DNA from: Euonymus europaeus
Lineage: Eukaryota > Streptophyta > Magnoliopsida > Celastrales > Celastraceae
Assembly (NCBI GenBank): GCA_963580455.1
Contig: OY756966.1
Coordinates: 11,366,501-11,430,500, forward strand
DNA: 64,000 bases
Direction: 5' to 3'
Shown: positions 50,201-62,495 of the stretch, in pieces
How the letters are laid out: each line of letters starts with the position of its first letter
How positions within the stretch are numbered: position 1 is the stretch's first letter
Translations under genes and position numbers: made by a program
Notes under the pieces: generated by a model
The model's database searches: none
What the model saw: the letters and a program-made list of their open reading frames with translations, nothing else
Told to the model about the DNA's origin: nothing

Positions 50201-52759
50201 AATAAAAAGTGTACACCTGTCAACTTTAATGGCTCGTATTGCTCAACTCTCTCCATGGGGAAGCTTTCTTACAATTTTGTCCATTTGGAAACGAAAGTTG
50301 GTGTTTCGGCAACGAAACAATCTACAAAGTCCATACTCGTAAAATTTGACGTAAAATAACCATAAAAGGGGCACACCGACAACCTTTGATGGTTCGAAAT
50401 TGATCAACTCTCTCGACAGAGGTGCTTTTAACGGTTTCGTCCAATTAAGAAGGAAAGTTGTTGTTTTAGCAACAAAATAATCTACGAAGCGAATACTAGT
50501 AAATCTGGACATAAAGCGACAATAAAAAGTGCATACCTATCAACTTTGACGATTCGAAATTACTCAACACTATCCATTGAGGCGATTTTAACGGTTTTGT
50601 CCATTTAGGAGCATGAGTTGGTCTTTTGGCAACGAAACAATCAACGGAGCCCATAGTCATAAAATTTAACATAAAATAACAATGGAAAGTGTACGCCGAC
50701 CAAATTTGATGGTTCAGAATTGTTCAATTCTCTCCATCGATGAACTTGTAACGGTTTTGTCCATTTGGGATCGAAAGTTGCTCCTTTTGACAAGGAAACA
50801 ATATATGAAGCGCATAATACCAGTAGTGAATTTGGACATAAAGCAACAATAAAAAGTGTACACCTATCAACTTTAATGGCTCGGATGTCTCAACTCTCTC
50901 CATGGGGGAGCTTTCTTACGATTTTGTCCATTTGGAAACGAAAGTTGGTGTTTCGGCAACGAAACAATCTACAAAGTCCATACTCGTAAAATTTGACGTA
51001 AACGAACTATAAAAGGGGCACACCGACAACCTCTGATGGTTTGAAATTGATCAACTCTCTCGACATAGGTGCTTTTAACGGTTTCGTCCAATTAAGAAGG
51101 AAAGTTGTTCTTTTAGCAGCAAAATAATCTATGAAGCGAACGCTGGTAAATTTGGACATAAAGCAACAATAAAAAGTGCACACCTATCAAGTTTGATGAT
51201 GGTTCGGAATTGTTCAACGGAGGTGCTTTTAACGGTTTTGTCCAATTAAGAAGGAAAGTTGTTGTTTTAACAAAAAAATAATCTACGAAGCGGATACTAA
51301 TAAATCTGGACATAAAGCGCCAATAAAAAGTGCATACCTATCGATAGAGGTGCTTCGAAGGGGCTGTTCTTTTGACAGCCAAACAAACTACGACGCGAAC
51401 GCTAGTAAGCTTGGACATAAAGCAACAATAAAAGGTTCACACCTATCAACTTTGATAACTGAGAATTGTTCAAGTCTCCCTATGGAGGAGAATTTAACGG
51501 CTTTATCCATTTGAGATAGAAAGTTGGTGTTTTGGCATTGAAATAATCTAGGGAGCTTTATACTCGTAAAATTTGACATAAAAGAACAATAAAAAAGTGT
51601 ACGCCAACAAACTTTGATGGTCCAAAAATATCTCAACTCTCTCGATGGAGGTGTCTTTAACAGTTTAGTCCAATTTAGAACGAATTTGTTCTGTTTTCAA
51701 CGAAACAATCTACGAAGTGAATACTAGTAAATCTGGACATAAAGCGAAAATAAAAAGTGTATACCTATCAACTTTGACGATTCGGAACTACTCAACACTA
51801 TCCATGGAAGCGATTTTAACGATTTTGTCCATTAAGGAGCATGAGTTGGTCTTTTGGCAACGAAACAATCAACGGAGCCCACAGTCGTAAAATTTGACAT
51901 AAAATAACAACGAAAAGTGTACGCCGACCAAATTTGATAGTTCGGAATTGCTCAATTCTCCCCATGGATGAGCTTGTAACGGTTTTGTCCATTTGGGAGA
52001 GAAAGTTGCTCCTTTTGACAACGAAACAATATATGAAGCGCATAATACCAGTAGTGAATTTGGACATAAAGCAACAATAAAAAGTGTACACCTATCAAAT
52101 TTAATGGCTCGGATTGGTCAACTCTCTCCATGGAGGAGCTTTCTTACGATTTTGTCCATTTGGAAACGAAAGTTGGTGTTTCGGCAACGAAACAATCTAC
52201 AAAGTCCATACTAGTAAAATTTGACGTAAAAGAACTATAAAAGGGGCACACCGACAACCTTTGATGGTTTGAAATCGATCAACTCTCTCTACAGAGGTGC
52301 TTTTAACGGTTTCGTCCAATTAAGAAGGAAAGTTGTTGTTTTAGCAACAAAATAATCTACGAAGCGAATACTAGTAAATCTTGACATAAAGCGACAATAA
52401 AAAGTGCATACCTATCAACTTTGATGATTCGGAATTACTCAACACTATCCATTGAGGAGATTTTAACGGTTTTGTCCATTTAGGACAAGAGTTGGTCTTT
52501 TGGCAACGAAACAATTAACGGAGCCCATAGTCGTAAAATTTGACATAAAATAACAACCTAAAGTGTACGCCTGCCAAATTTGATGATTCAGAATTGCTCA
52601 ATTCTCTCCATGGATGAGCTTGTAACGGTTTTGTCCATTTGGGATCGAAAGTTGCTCCTTTTGACAAGGAAACAATATATGAAGCGCATAATACCAATTG
52701 TGAATTTGGACATAAAGCAACAATAAAAAGTGTAGACCTATCAACTTCAATGGCTCGTA
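47236..52759. repeat. Scrambled satellite with 647-bp sub-repeats
   Basis: About 34 monomers. M1 landmarks at 47590, 48370, 49949, 50596, 51824 and 52471. Two of the gaps (49949-50595 and 51824-52470) are 647 bp, i.e. four-monomer sub-units. M2 is trimmed near 47800 (CAATATATGAATTTGG). An out-of-phase join lies at 51340-51345, where CCTATC meets GATAGAGGTGC. No gene. Confidence 0.85.
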
Positions 52760-55176
52760 TTGCTCAACTCTTTCCATGGGAGAGCTTTTTTACGATTTTG
52801 TCCATTTTTGAAACGAAATTTGGTGTTTTGGCAACGAAACAATATACAAAGTCCATACTCGTAAAATTTAACGTTAAAGAACAATAAAAGGGGCACACCG
52901 ACAACCTTTGATGGTTCGAAATTGATCAACTCTCTCGACAGAGGTGCTTTTAACGGTTTCGTCCAATTAAGAAGGAAAGTTGTTCTTTTAGCAGCAAAAT
53001 AATCTACAAAGCGAACGCTGGTAAATTTGGACATAAAGCAATAATAAAAAGTGCAAACCTATCAAGTTTGATGATGGTTCGGAATTGCTCAAGTCTCTCC
53101 ATGTTAAGTGTTTTGTTGTCCATTTGAGGTAGAAAGTTGGTCTTTCGGCATCGAAACAATCTACGAAGCCTATATTCCTTAGATTTGACATCAAATCACA
53201 ATTAAAAGTGTACGCCGACCAACTTCGACGGTTCGGAAAAGCTCAACTCTCTCCATGGACGACCTATTAACGGTTTTGCACATTCGGGAATGAAAGTTGG
53301 TCTTTTTGCAACGAAACAATCAATGGAGCCGATAGTCGTAAAATTTGACATAAAATAACAATGAAAAATGTACACCGACCGACTTTGATGTTTCGGAATC
53401 GCTCAACTCTTTCCATCGAGGGGCTTTTAAAGGTGTTGTCCATTTGAGATCGACAGTTGGTCTTTTTGACAACGAAATAATCTAAGAAGCGTAAATGTAC
53501 ACATAAAGCAACAATAAAAAGCGTACAAATATCAACTTTGATGTTTCGGAAATGCTCAACTCTCTCTATGGAGAAGCTTTTAACAGTTTTGTCCATTTGA
53601 CATAGAATGTTGGTCTTTTGGCATCGAAACAATCTATGAGGCCTATAGTCGTAAAATTTGATATAAAATAACAATAAAAAGTGCAAACCTATCAACTTCG
53701 ATGCTTCAGAATTGCTCAACTCTCTTCATGGAGGAGCTCTTAACGGTTTTGTCCATTTGAGATAGAAAGTTGTTGTTTTGGAATCGAAATAATCTAGGGA
53801 GCTTATACTCGTAAAATCTGACATAAAAGAACAATAAAAAGTGTACACCGATCCACTTTAATGGTCCAAAATTGCTCAACTCTCTCAATGACGGTGTTTT
53901 TAACAGTTTTGTCCAATTTAGAACGAAACTCGTTCTCTTGACAACGACACAATCTAAGAAGAAATAATACTCGTAAGTTCCACATAAAGCAACGATAACA
54001 AGTGCATACGTATCAAATTTGATGGTTCGGAATTGCTCAACTCTCTCCGTGGAGGAGCTTCTTTAAGGTTTTGTCCATTTGGGAACGAAAGTTGGTATTT
54101 TGGCAACGAAACAATCTACGGAGTCTATACTCGTAAAATTGTACATAAAAGAACAATAAATGGTGTACACCGACCAACTTTGATGGTTCGAGATTGCTCA
54201 ACATTCTCGATAGAGGTGCTTCGAACGGGCTGTTCTTTTGACAGCTAAACATACTACGACGCGAACGCTAGTAAGCTTGGACATAAAGCAACAATAAAAG
54301 GTTCACACCTATCAACTTTAATAACTGAGAATTGTTCAACTCTCCCTATGGAGGAGAATTTAACGGCTTTGTCCATTTGAGATAGAAAGTTAATGTTTTG
54401 GCGTCGAAATAATCTAGGGAGCTTTATACTCGTAAAATTTGACATAAAAGAACAATAAAAAAGTGTACGCCGACAAACTTTGATGGTCTAAAATTTCTCA
54501 ACTCTCTCGATGAAGGTGTCTTTAACAGTTTGGTCCAATTTAGAACGAATTTGTTCTCTTTTCAACGAAACAATTTACGAAGCGAATACTAGTAAATCTG
54601 GACATAAAGCGACAATAAAAAGTGCATACCTATCAACTTTGACGATTCGAAATTACTCAACACTATCCATGGAGGTGATTTTAACGATTTTGTCCATTAA
54701 GGAGCATGAGTTGGTCTTTTGGCAACGAAACAATCAACGGAGCCCATAGTCGTAAAATTTGACATAAAATAACAACGAAAAGTGTACGCCGACCAAATTT
54801 GATGGTTCGGAATTGCTCAATTCTCTCCATGGATGAGCTTGTAACGGTTTTGTCCATTTGGGATAGAAAGTTGTTTTTTTTTACAAGGAAACAATATATG
54901 AAGCGCATAATACCAGTAGTGAATTTGGACATAAAGCAACAATAAAAAGTGTACACCTATCAACTTTAATGGCTCGGATTGGTCAACTCTCTCCATGGGG
55001 GAGCTTTCTTAAGATTTTGTCCATTTGGAAACGAAAGTTGGTGTTTCGGCAATGAAACAATCTACAAAGTCCATACTCGTAAAATTTGACGTAAAAGAAC
55101 TATAAAAGGAGAACTCCTACAACCTCCGTTGGTTCGAAATTGATCAACTCTCTCGACAGAGGTGCTTTTAACGGTT
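52760..55176. repeat. Satellite block duplicated about 7320 bp downstream, copy 1
   Basis: Matches 60080-62495 at an offset of 7318-7321 bp (for example 52988/60308, 54033/61351, 54689/62007). Both copies share the join GGGGCTTTTAAAGGTGTTG (53420 and 60740), where one monomer is missing in phase. The two copies are clearly diverged. Near 55110 this copy has an unusual GGAGAACTCCTACAACC in place of the normal segment. Confidence 0.75.
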
Positions 55177-58100
55177 TCGTCCAATTAAGAAGGAAAGTTG
55201 TTCTTTTAGCAGCAAAATAATCTACGAAGCGAACGCTGGTAAATTTGGACATAAAGCAACAATAAAAAGTGCACACCTATCAAGTTTGATGATGGTTCGG
55301 AATTGCTCAACAGAGGTGCTTTTAACGGTTTTGTCCAATTAAGAAGGAAAGTTGTTGTTTTAACAGCAAAATAATCTACGAAGCGGATACTAATAAATCT
55401 GAACATAAAGCGACAATAAAAAGTGCATACCTATCAATTTTAACGATTCGGAATTACTCAACACTATCCATTGAGGCGATTTTAACGGTTGTGTCCATTT
55501 TGGAGCATGAGTTGGTCTTTTGGCAACGAAACAATCAACGGAGCCCATAGTCGTAAAATTTGACATAAAATAACAACGTAAAGTGTACGCCGACCAAATT
55601 TGATGGTTCGGAATTGCTCAATTCTCTCCATGGATGAGCTTGTAACGGTTTTGTCCATTTGGGATCGAAAGTTGCTCCTTTTGACAAGGAAACAATATAT
55701 GAAGCGCATAATACCAGTAGTGAATTTGGACATAAAGCAACAATAAAAAGTGTAGACCTATCAACTTCAATGGCTCGGATTGCTCCACTCTCTCCATGGG
55801 GGAGCTTTCTTACGATTTTTTCCATTTGGAAATGAAAGTTGGTGTTTTGACAACGAAACAATCTACAAAATCCATACTCGTAAAATTTCACGTTAAAGAA
55901 CAATAAAAGAGGCACACCGACAACCTTTGATGGTTCGAAATTGATCAACTCTCTCGAGAGAGGTGCTTTTAACGGTTTCGTCCAATTAAGAAGGAAAGTT
56001 GTTCTTTTTGCAGCAAAATAATCTACAAAGCGAACGCTGGTAAATTTGGACATAAAGCAACAATAAAAAGTGCACACCTATCAAGTTTGATGATGGTTCG
56101 GAATTGCTCAAGTCTCTCCATATTAAGTGTTTTGTTGTCCATTTGAGATAGAAAGTTGGTCTTTCGGCATCCAAACAATCTACGAAGCCTATATTCCTAA
56201 GATTTGACATCAAATCTCAATGAAAAGTGTACGCCGACCAACTTCGATGGTTCGGAATAGCTCAACTCTCTCCATGGACGAACTATTAACGGTTTTGCCC
56301 ATCCAGGAACGAAAGTTGGTCTTTTGGCAACGAAACAATCAATGGAGCCTATAGTCGTAAAATTTGACATAAAATAACAATGAAAAATGTACACCGACCG
56401 ACTTTGATGTTTTGGAATCGCTCAACTCTCTCCATGGAGGGGCTTTTAACGGTTTTCTTCTCCATTTGAGATCGAAAGCTGGTCTTTTCGGCAAACAAAC
56501 GATAAATGAAGCGCATACTAGTAAATTTGGACATAAAGCAACAATATTAAAGTGTACACCTATCAGCTTTGACGGCTCGGATTGCTCAACTCTATCCATG
56601 GAGGAGCTTTTAAAGGTGTTGTCCATTTGAGATCGACAGTTGACCTTTTTGACAACGAAACAATCTAAGAAGCGTAAATGTACACATAAAGCAACAATAA
56701 AAAGCATACACATATCAACTTTGATGTTTCGGAAATGCTCAACTCTCTCTACGGAGAAGCTTTTAACAGTTTTGTCCATTTGACATAGAATGTTGGTCTT
56801 TTGGCATCGAAACAATCTATGAGGCCTATAGTCGTAAAATTTGATATAAAATAACAATAAAAAGTGCAAACCTATCAACATCGATGCTTCGGAATTGCTC
56901 AACTCTCTTCATGGAGGAGCTCTTAACGGTTTTGTCCATTTGAGATAGAAAGTTGTTGTTTTGGCATCGAAATAATCTAGGGAGCTTATACTCGGTAAAT
57001 TTGACATAAAAGAACAATAAAAAGTATACACCGATCCACTTTGATGGTCCAAAATTGCTCAACTCTCTCGATGACGGTGTTTTTAACAGTTTTGTCCAAT
57101 TTAGAATGAAATTCGTTCTCTTGACAACGACACAATCTAAGAAGCAATAATACTCGTAAGTTCCACATAAAGCAATGATAAAAAGTGCGTACCTATAAAA
57201 TTTGATGGTTCAGAATTGCTCAACTCTCTCCGTGGAGGAGCTTCTTTAAGGTTTTGTCCATTCGTGAATGAAAGGTATTTTGCCTACGAAACAATCTAAG
57301 AAGTGTAAATGTAACTGAGAATTGTTCGCACCTATCAACTTTGATAACTTAGAACGAAATTTGTTCTCTTTTCAACGAAACAATCTACGAAGCGAATACT
57401 AGTAAATCTGGACATAAAGCGACAATAAAAAGTGCATACCTATCAACTTTGACGATTCGGAATTATTCAACACTATCCATGGAAGCGATTTTAACGGTTT
57501 TGTCCATTGAGGAGCATGAGTTGGTCTTTTGGCAACGAAACAATCAACGGAGCCCATAGTCGTAAAATTTGACATAAAATAACAACGAAAAGTGTACGCC
57601 GACCAAATTTGATGGTTCGGAATTGCTCAATTCTCTCCATGGATGAGCATGTAACGGTTTTGTCCATTTGGGATCGAAAGTTGCTCCTTTTGACAAGGAA
57701 ACAATATATGAAGCGCATAATACCAGTAGTGAATTTGGACATAAAGCAACAATAAAAAGTGTACACCTATCAATTTTAATGTCTCGAATTGGTCAATTCT
57801 CTCCATGGGGGAGCTTTCTTACGATTTTGTCCATTTGGAAATGAAAGTTGGTGTTTCGGCAACGAAACAATCTACAAAGTCCATAATCGAAAAATTTGAC
57901 GTAAAAGAACTATAAAAGGGGCATACCGACATCCTCTGATGGTTCGAAATTGATCAACTCTCTCGACAGAGGTGCTTTTAGAGGTTTGGTCCAATTAAGA
58001 AGGAAAGTTGTTCTTTTAGACACAAAATAATCTACGAAGCGAACGCTGGTAAATTTGGACATAAAGCAACAATAAAAAGTGCACACCTATCAAGTTTGAT

Positions 58101-58249
58101 GATGGTTCGGAATTGCTCAACAGAGGTGCTTTTAACAGTTTTGTCCAATTAAGAAGGAAAGTTGTTGTTTTAACAACAAAATAATCTACGAAGCGGATAC
58201 TAACAAATCTGGACATAAAGCGACAATAAAAAGTGCATACCTATCAATT
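55177..58249. repeat. Scrambled satellite, including a composite junction
   Basis: About 19 monomers. M1 landmarks at 55490 and 57499 bracket a disordered stretch at 57270-57360, where pieces resembling M12, M8, M14, M13 and M15 are joined within about 90 bp. The first 801-bp five-monomer sub-unit (54689-55489) ends inside this block. A second one, 57499-58299, runs past its right edge. No gene. Confidence 0.85.
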
Positions 58250-59646
58250 TTGACGATTCGGAATTACTCAACACTATCCATTGAGGCGATTTTAACGGTT
58301 TTGTCCATTTAGGAGCATGAGTTGGTCTTTTGGCAACGAAACAATCAACGGAGCCCATAGTCGTAAAATTTGACATAAAATAACAACGAAAAGTGTACGC
58401 CGGCCAAATTTGATGGTTCGGATTGTTCAATTCTCTCCGTGGATGAGCTTGTAACGGTTTTGTCCATTTGGGATCGAAAGTTGCTCCTTTTTACAAGGAA
58501 ACAATATATGAAGCGCATAATACCAGTAGTGAATTTGGACATAAAGCAACAATAAAAAGCGTAGACCTATCAACTTCAGTGGCTCGGATTGCTCAACTCT
58601 CTCCGTGGGGGAGCTTTCTTACGATTTTGTCAATTTGGAAATGAAAGTTGGTGTTTTGGCAACGAAACAACCTACAAAGTCCGTACGCGTAAAATTTGAC
58701 GTTAAAGAACAATAAATGGGGCACACCGACAACCTTTGATGGTTCGAATCTGATCAACTCTCTCGACAGAGGTGCTTTTAACAGTTTCGTCCAATTAAGA
58801 AGGAAAGTTGTTCTTTTAGCAGCAAAATAATCTACAAAGCGAACGCTGGTAAATTTGGACATAAAGCAACAATAAAAAGTGCACACCTATCAAGTTTGAT
58901 GATGGTTCGGAATTGCTCAAGTCTCTCCATGTTAAGTGTTTTGTTGTCCATTTGAGATAGAAAGTTGTTCTTTCGGCATCGAAACAATCTACGAAGCCTA
59001 TATTCCTGAGATTTGACATCAAATCACAATGAAAAGTGTACGCCGACCAACTTCGACGGTACGAAATAGCTCAACTCTCTCCATGGACGAACTATTAACG
59101 GTTTTGCCCATTCGGGAACGAAAGTTGGTCTTTTCACAACGAAACAATCAATGGAGCCTATAGTCGTAAAATTTGACATAAAATAACAATGAAAAATGTA
59201 CATCGACCGACTTTGATGTTTCGGAATCGCTCAACTCTCTCCATGGAGGGGCTTTTAACGGTTTTCTTCTCCATTTGAGATCGAAAGTTGGTCTTTTCGG
59301 CAAAGAAACGATAAATGAAGCGCATACTAGTAAATTTGGACATAAAGCAACAATAAAAAAGTGTACACCTATCAGCTTTGACGGCTCGGATTGCTCAACT
59401 CTGTCCATGGAGGAGATTTTAAAGGTGTTGTCCATTTGAGATCGACAACCTTTGATGGTTCGAAATTGATCAACTCTCTCGAAAGAGGTGCTTTTAACGG
59501 TTTTATCCAATTTAGAACGAAATTTGTTCTCTTTTCAACGAAACAATCTACGAAGCGAATACAAGTAAATCTAGACATAAAGCGACAATAAAAAGTGCAT
59601 ACCTATCAACTTTGACGATTCAAAATTACTCAACACTATCCATGGA
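58250..59646. repeat. Satellite block duplicated 4354 bp downstream, copy 1
   Basis: Nearly identical to about 62604-64000 at an exact 4354-bp offset (58593/62947, 58816/63170, 59148/63502, 59391/63745). Both contain the out-of-phase join at 59443-59447 (ATCGACAACCTTTG), where CGACA is common to both partner monomers. Confidence 0.85.
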
Positions 59647-60079
59647 GGCGATTTTAACGGGTTTGTCCATTATGGAGTATGAGTTGGTCTTTTGGCAACG
59701 TAACAATCAACGGAGCCCATAGGCGTCAAATTTGACATAAAATAACAACGAAAATTGTACGCCGACCAAATTTGATGGTTCGGAAATGCTCAATTCTCTC
59801 CATGGATGAGCTTGTAACTTTTGGCAACGAAACAATAAATGGAGACCATAGGCGTAAAATTTGACATAAAATAACAATGAAAAGTGTACGCCGACCAAAT
59901 TTGATGGTTCGGAATTGCTCAATTCTCTCCATGGATGAGCTTGTAACGGTTTTGTCCATTTGTGATCGAAAGTTGCTCCTTTTTACAAGGAAACAATATA
60001 TGAAGCGCATAATATTAGTAGTGAATTTGGACATAAAGCAACAATAAAAAGTGTACACCTATCAACTTTAATGGCTCGG
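59647..60079. repeat. Satellite with shortened monomer
   Basis: An M1 at 59662 is followed at 59810-59825 by a join in which GCTTGTAAC runs straight into TTTTGGCAACG, deleting the usual start box. Ordinary monomers follow. No gene. Confidence 0.8.
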
Positions 60080-62495
60080 ATTGCTCAACTCTCTCCATGA
60101 GGGAGCTTTCTTACAATTTTGTCCATTTGGAAACGAAAGTTGGTGTTTTGGCAAGGAAACAATCTACAAAGTCCATACTCGTAAAATTTGACGTTAAAGA
60201 ACAATAAAAGGGGCACACTGAAAACCTTTGATGGTTCAAAATTGATCAACTCTCTCGACAGAGGTGCTTTTAACGGTTTCGTTCAATTTAGAAGGAAAGT
60301 TGTTCTTTTAGCAGGAAAATAATCTACTAAGCGAACGCTGGTAAATTTGGACATAAAGCAAAAATAAAAAGTGCACACCTATCAAGTTTGATGATGGTTC
60401 GGAATTGCTCAAGTCTCTCCATGTTAAGTGTTTTGTTGTCCATTTGAGATAAAAAGTTGGCCTTTCGGCATCGAAACAATCTACGAAGCCTATATTCCTG
60501 AGATTTGACATCAAATCACAATGAAAAGTGTACGCCGACCAACTTCGACGGTTCGGAATGGCTCAACTCTCTCCATGGACGACCTATTAATGGTTTTGCC
60601 CATTCGGGAACGAAAGTTGGTCTTTTTGCAACGAAACAATCAATGGAGCCTATAGTCGTAAAATTTGACATAAAATAACAATGAAAAATGTACACCGACC
60701 GACTTTGATGTTTCGGAATCGCTCAACTCTCTCCATGGAGGGGCTTTTAAAGGTGTTGTCCATTTGAGATCGACAGTTGGTCTTTTTGACAACGAAACAA
60801 TCTAAAAAGCGTAAATGTACACATAAAGCAACAATAAAAGGCGTACACATATGAACTTTGATGTTTCGGAAATGCTCAACTCTCTCTATGGAGAAACTTT
60901 TAACAGTTTTGTCCATTTGACATAGAATGTTGGTCTTTTGGCATCGAAACAATCTATGAGGCCTATAGTCGTAAAATTTGATATAAAATAACAATAAAAA
61001 GTGCAAATCTATCAACTTCGATGCTTCGGAATTGCTCAACTCTCCTCATGGAGGAGCTCCTAACGGTTTTGTCCATTTGAGATAGAAAGTTGTTGTTTTG
61101 GCATGAAATAATCTAGGGAGTTTATACTCGTAAAATTTGACATAAAAGAACAATAAAAAGAGTACACCGATCCACTTTGATGGTCCAAAATTGCTCAACT
61201 CTCTCGATGATGGTGTTTTTAACAGTTTTGTCCAATTTAGAATGAAATTCGTTCTGTTGACAACGACACAATCTAAAAAGCAATAATACTCGTAAGTTCC
61301 ACATAAAGCAACGATAAAAGTGCCTACCTATCAAATTTGATGGTTCGGAATTGCTCAACTCTCTCCGTGGAGGAGCTTTTTTAAGGTTTTGTCCATTTGG
61401 GAACGAAAGTTGGTATTTTGGCAACGAAACAATCTACGGGGTCTATACTCGTAAAATTGGACATAAAAGAAAAATAAATGGTGTACACCGACCAACTTTG
61501 ATTGTTCGAGATTGCTCAACATTCTCGATAGAGGTGCTTCGAAAGGGCTGTTCTTTTGACAGCCAAACAAACTACGACGCGAACGCTAGTAAGCTTGGAC
61601 ATAAAGCAACAATAAAAGGTTCACACCTATCAACTTTGATAACTGAGAATTGTTCAATTCTCCCTATGGAGGAGAATTTAACGGCTTTATCCATTTGAGA
61701 TAGAAAGTTGGTGTTTTGGCATCGAAATAATCTAGGGAGCTTTATACTCGTAAAATTTGACATAAAAGAACAATAAAAAAGTGTACGCCAACAAACTTTG
61801 ATGGTCCAAAATTGCTCAACTCTCTCGATGGAGGTGTCTTTAACAGTTTGGTCCAATTTAGAACGAATTTGTTCTCTTTTCAATGAACCAATCTACGAAG
61901 CGAATACTAGTAAATCTGGACATAAAGCGACAATAAAAATTGCATACCTATCAACTTTGACGATTCGGAATTACTCAACACTATCCATGGAGGCGATTTT
62001 AACGATTTTGTCCATTAAGGAGCATGAGTTGGTCTTTTGGCAACGAAACAATCAACGGAGCCCATAGTCATAAAATTTGACATAAAATAACAACGAAAAG
62101 TGTACGTCGACCATGTTTGATGGTTCGGAATTGCTCAATTCTCTCCATGGATGAGCTTGTAACAGTTTTGTCCATTTGGGATAGAAAGTTGCTCCTTTTG
62201 ACAAGGAAACAATATATGAAGCGCATAATACCAGTACTGAATTTGGACATAAAGCAACAATAAAAAGTGTACACCTATCAACTTTAATGGCTCGGATTGG
62301 TCAACTCTCTCCATGGGGGAGCTTTCTTACGATTTTGTCCATTTGGAAACGAAAGTTGGTGTTTTGGCAACGAAACAATCTACAAAGTTCATACTAGTAA
62401 AATTTGACGTAAATGAACTATAAAAGGGGCACACCGACAACCTTTGATGGTTCGAAATTGATCAACTCTCTCGACAAAGGTGCTTTTAACGATTT
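60080..62495. repeat. Satellite block, copy 2 of the 7320-bp-spaced duplication
   Basis: Parallel to 52760-55176 in monomer order through about 62495. There, GATTTCGTCCAATTTAGAACG switches from a type-4 to a type-15 monomer, while copy 1 continues as type 4. M1 landmark at 62007. Confidence 0.75.
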
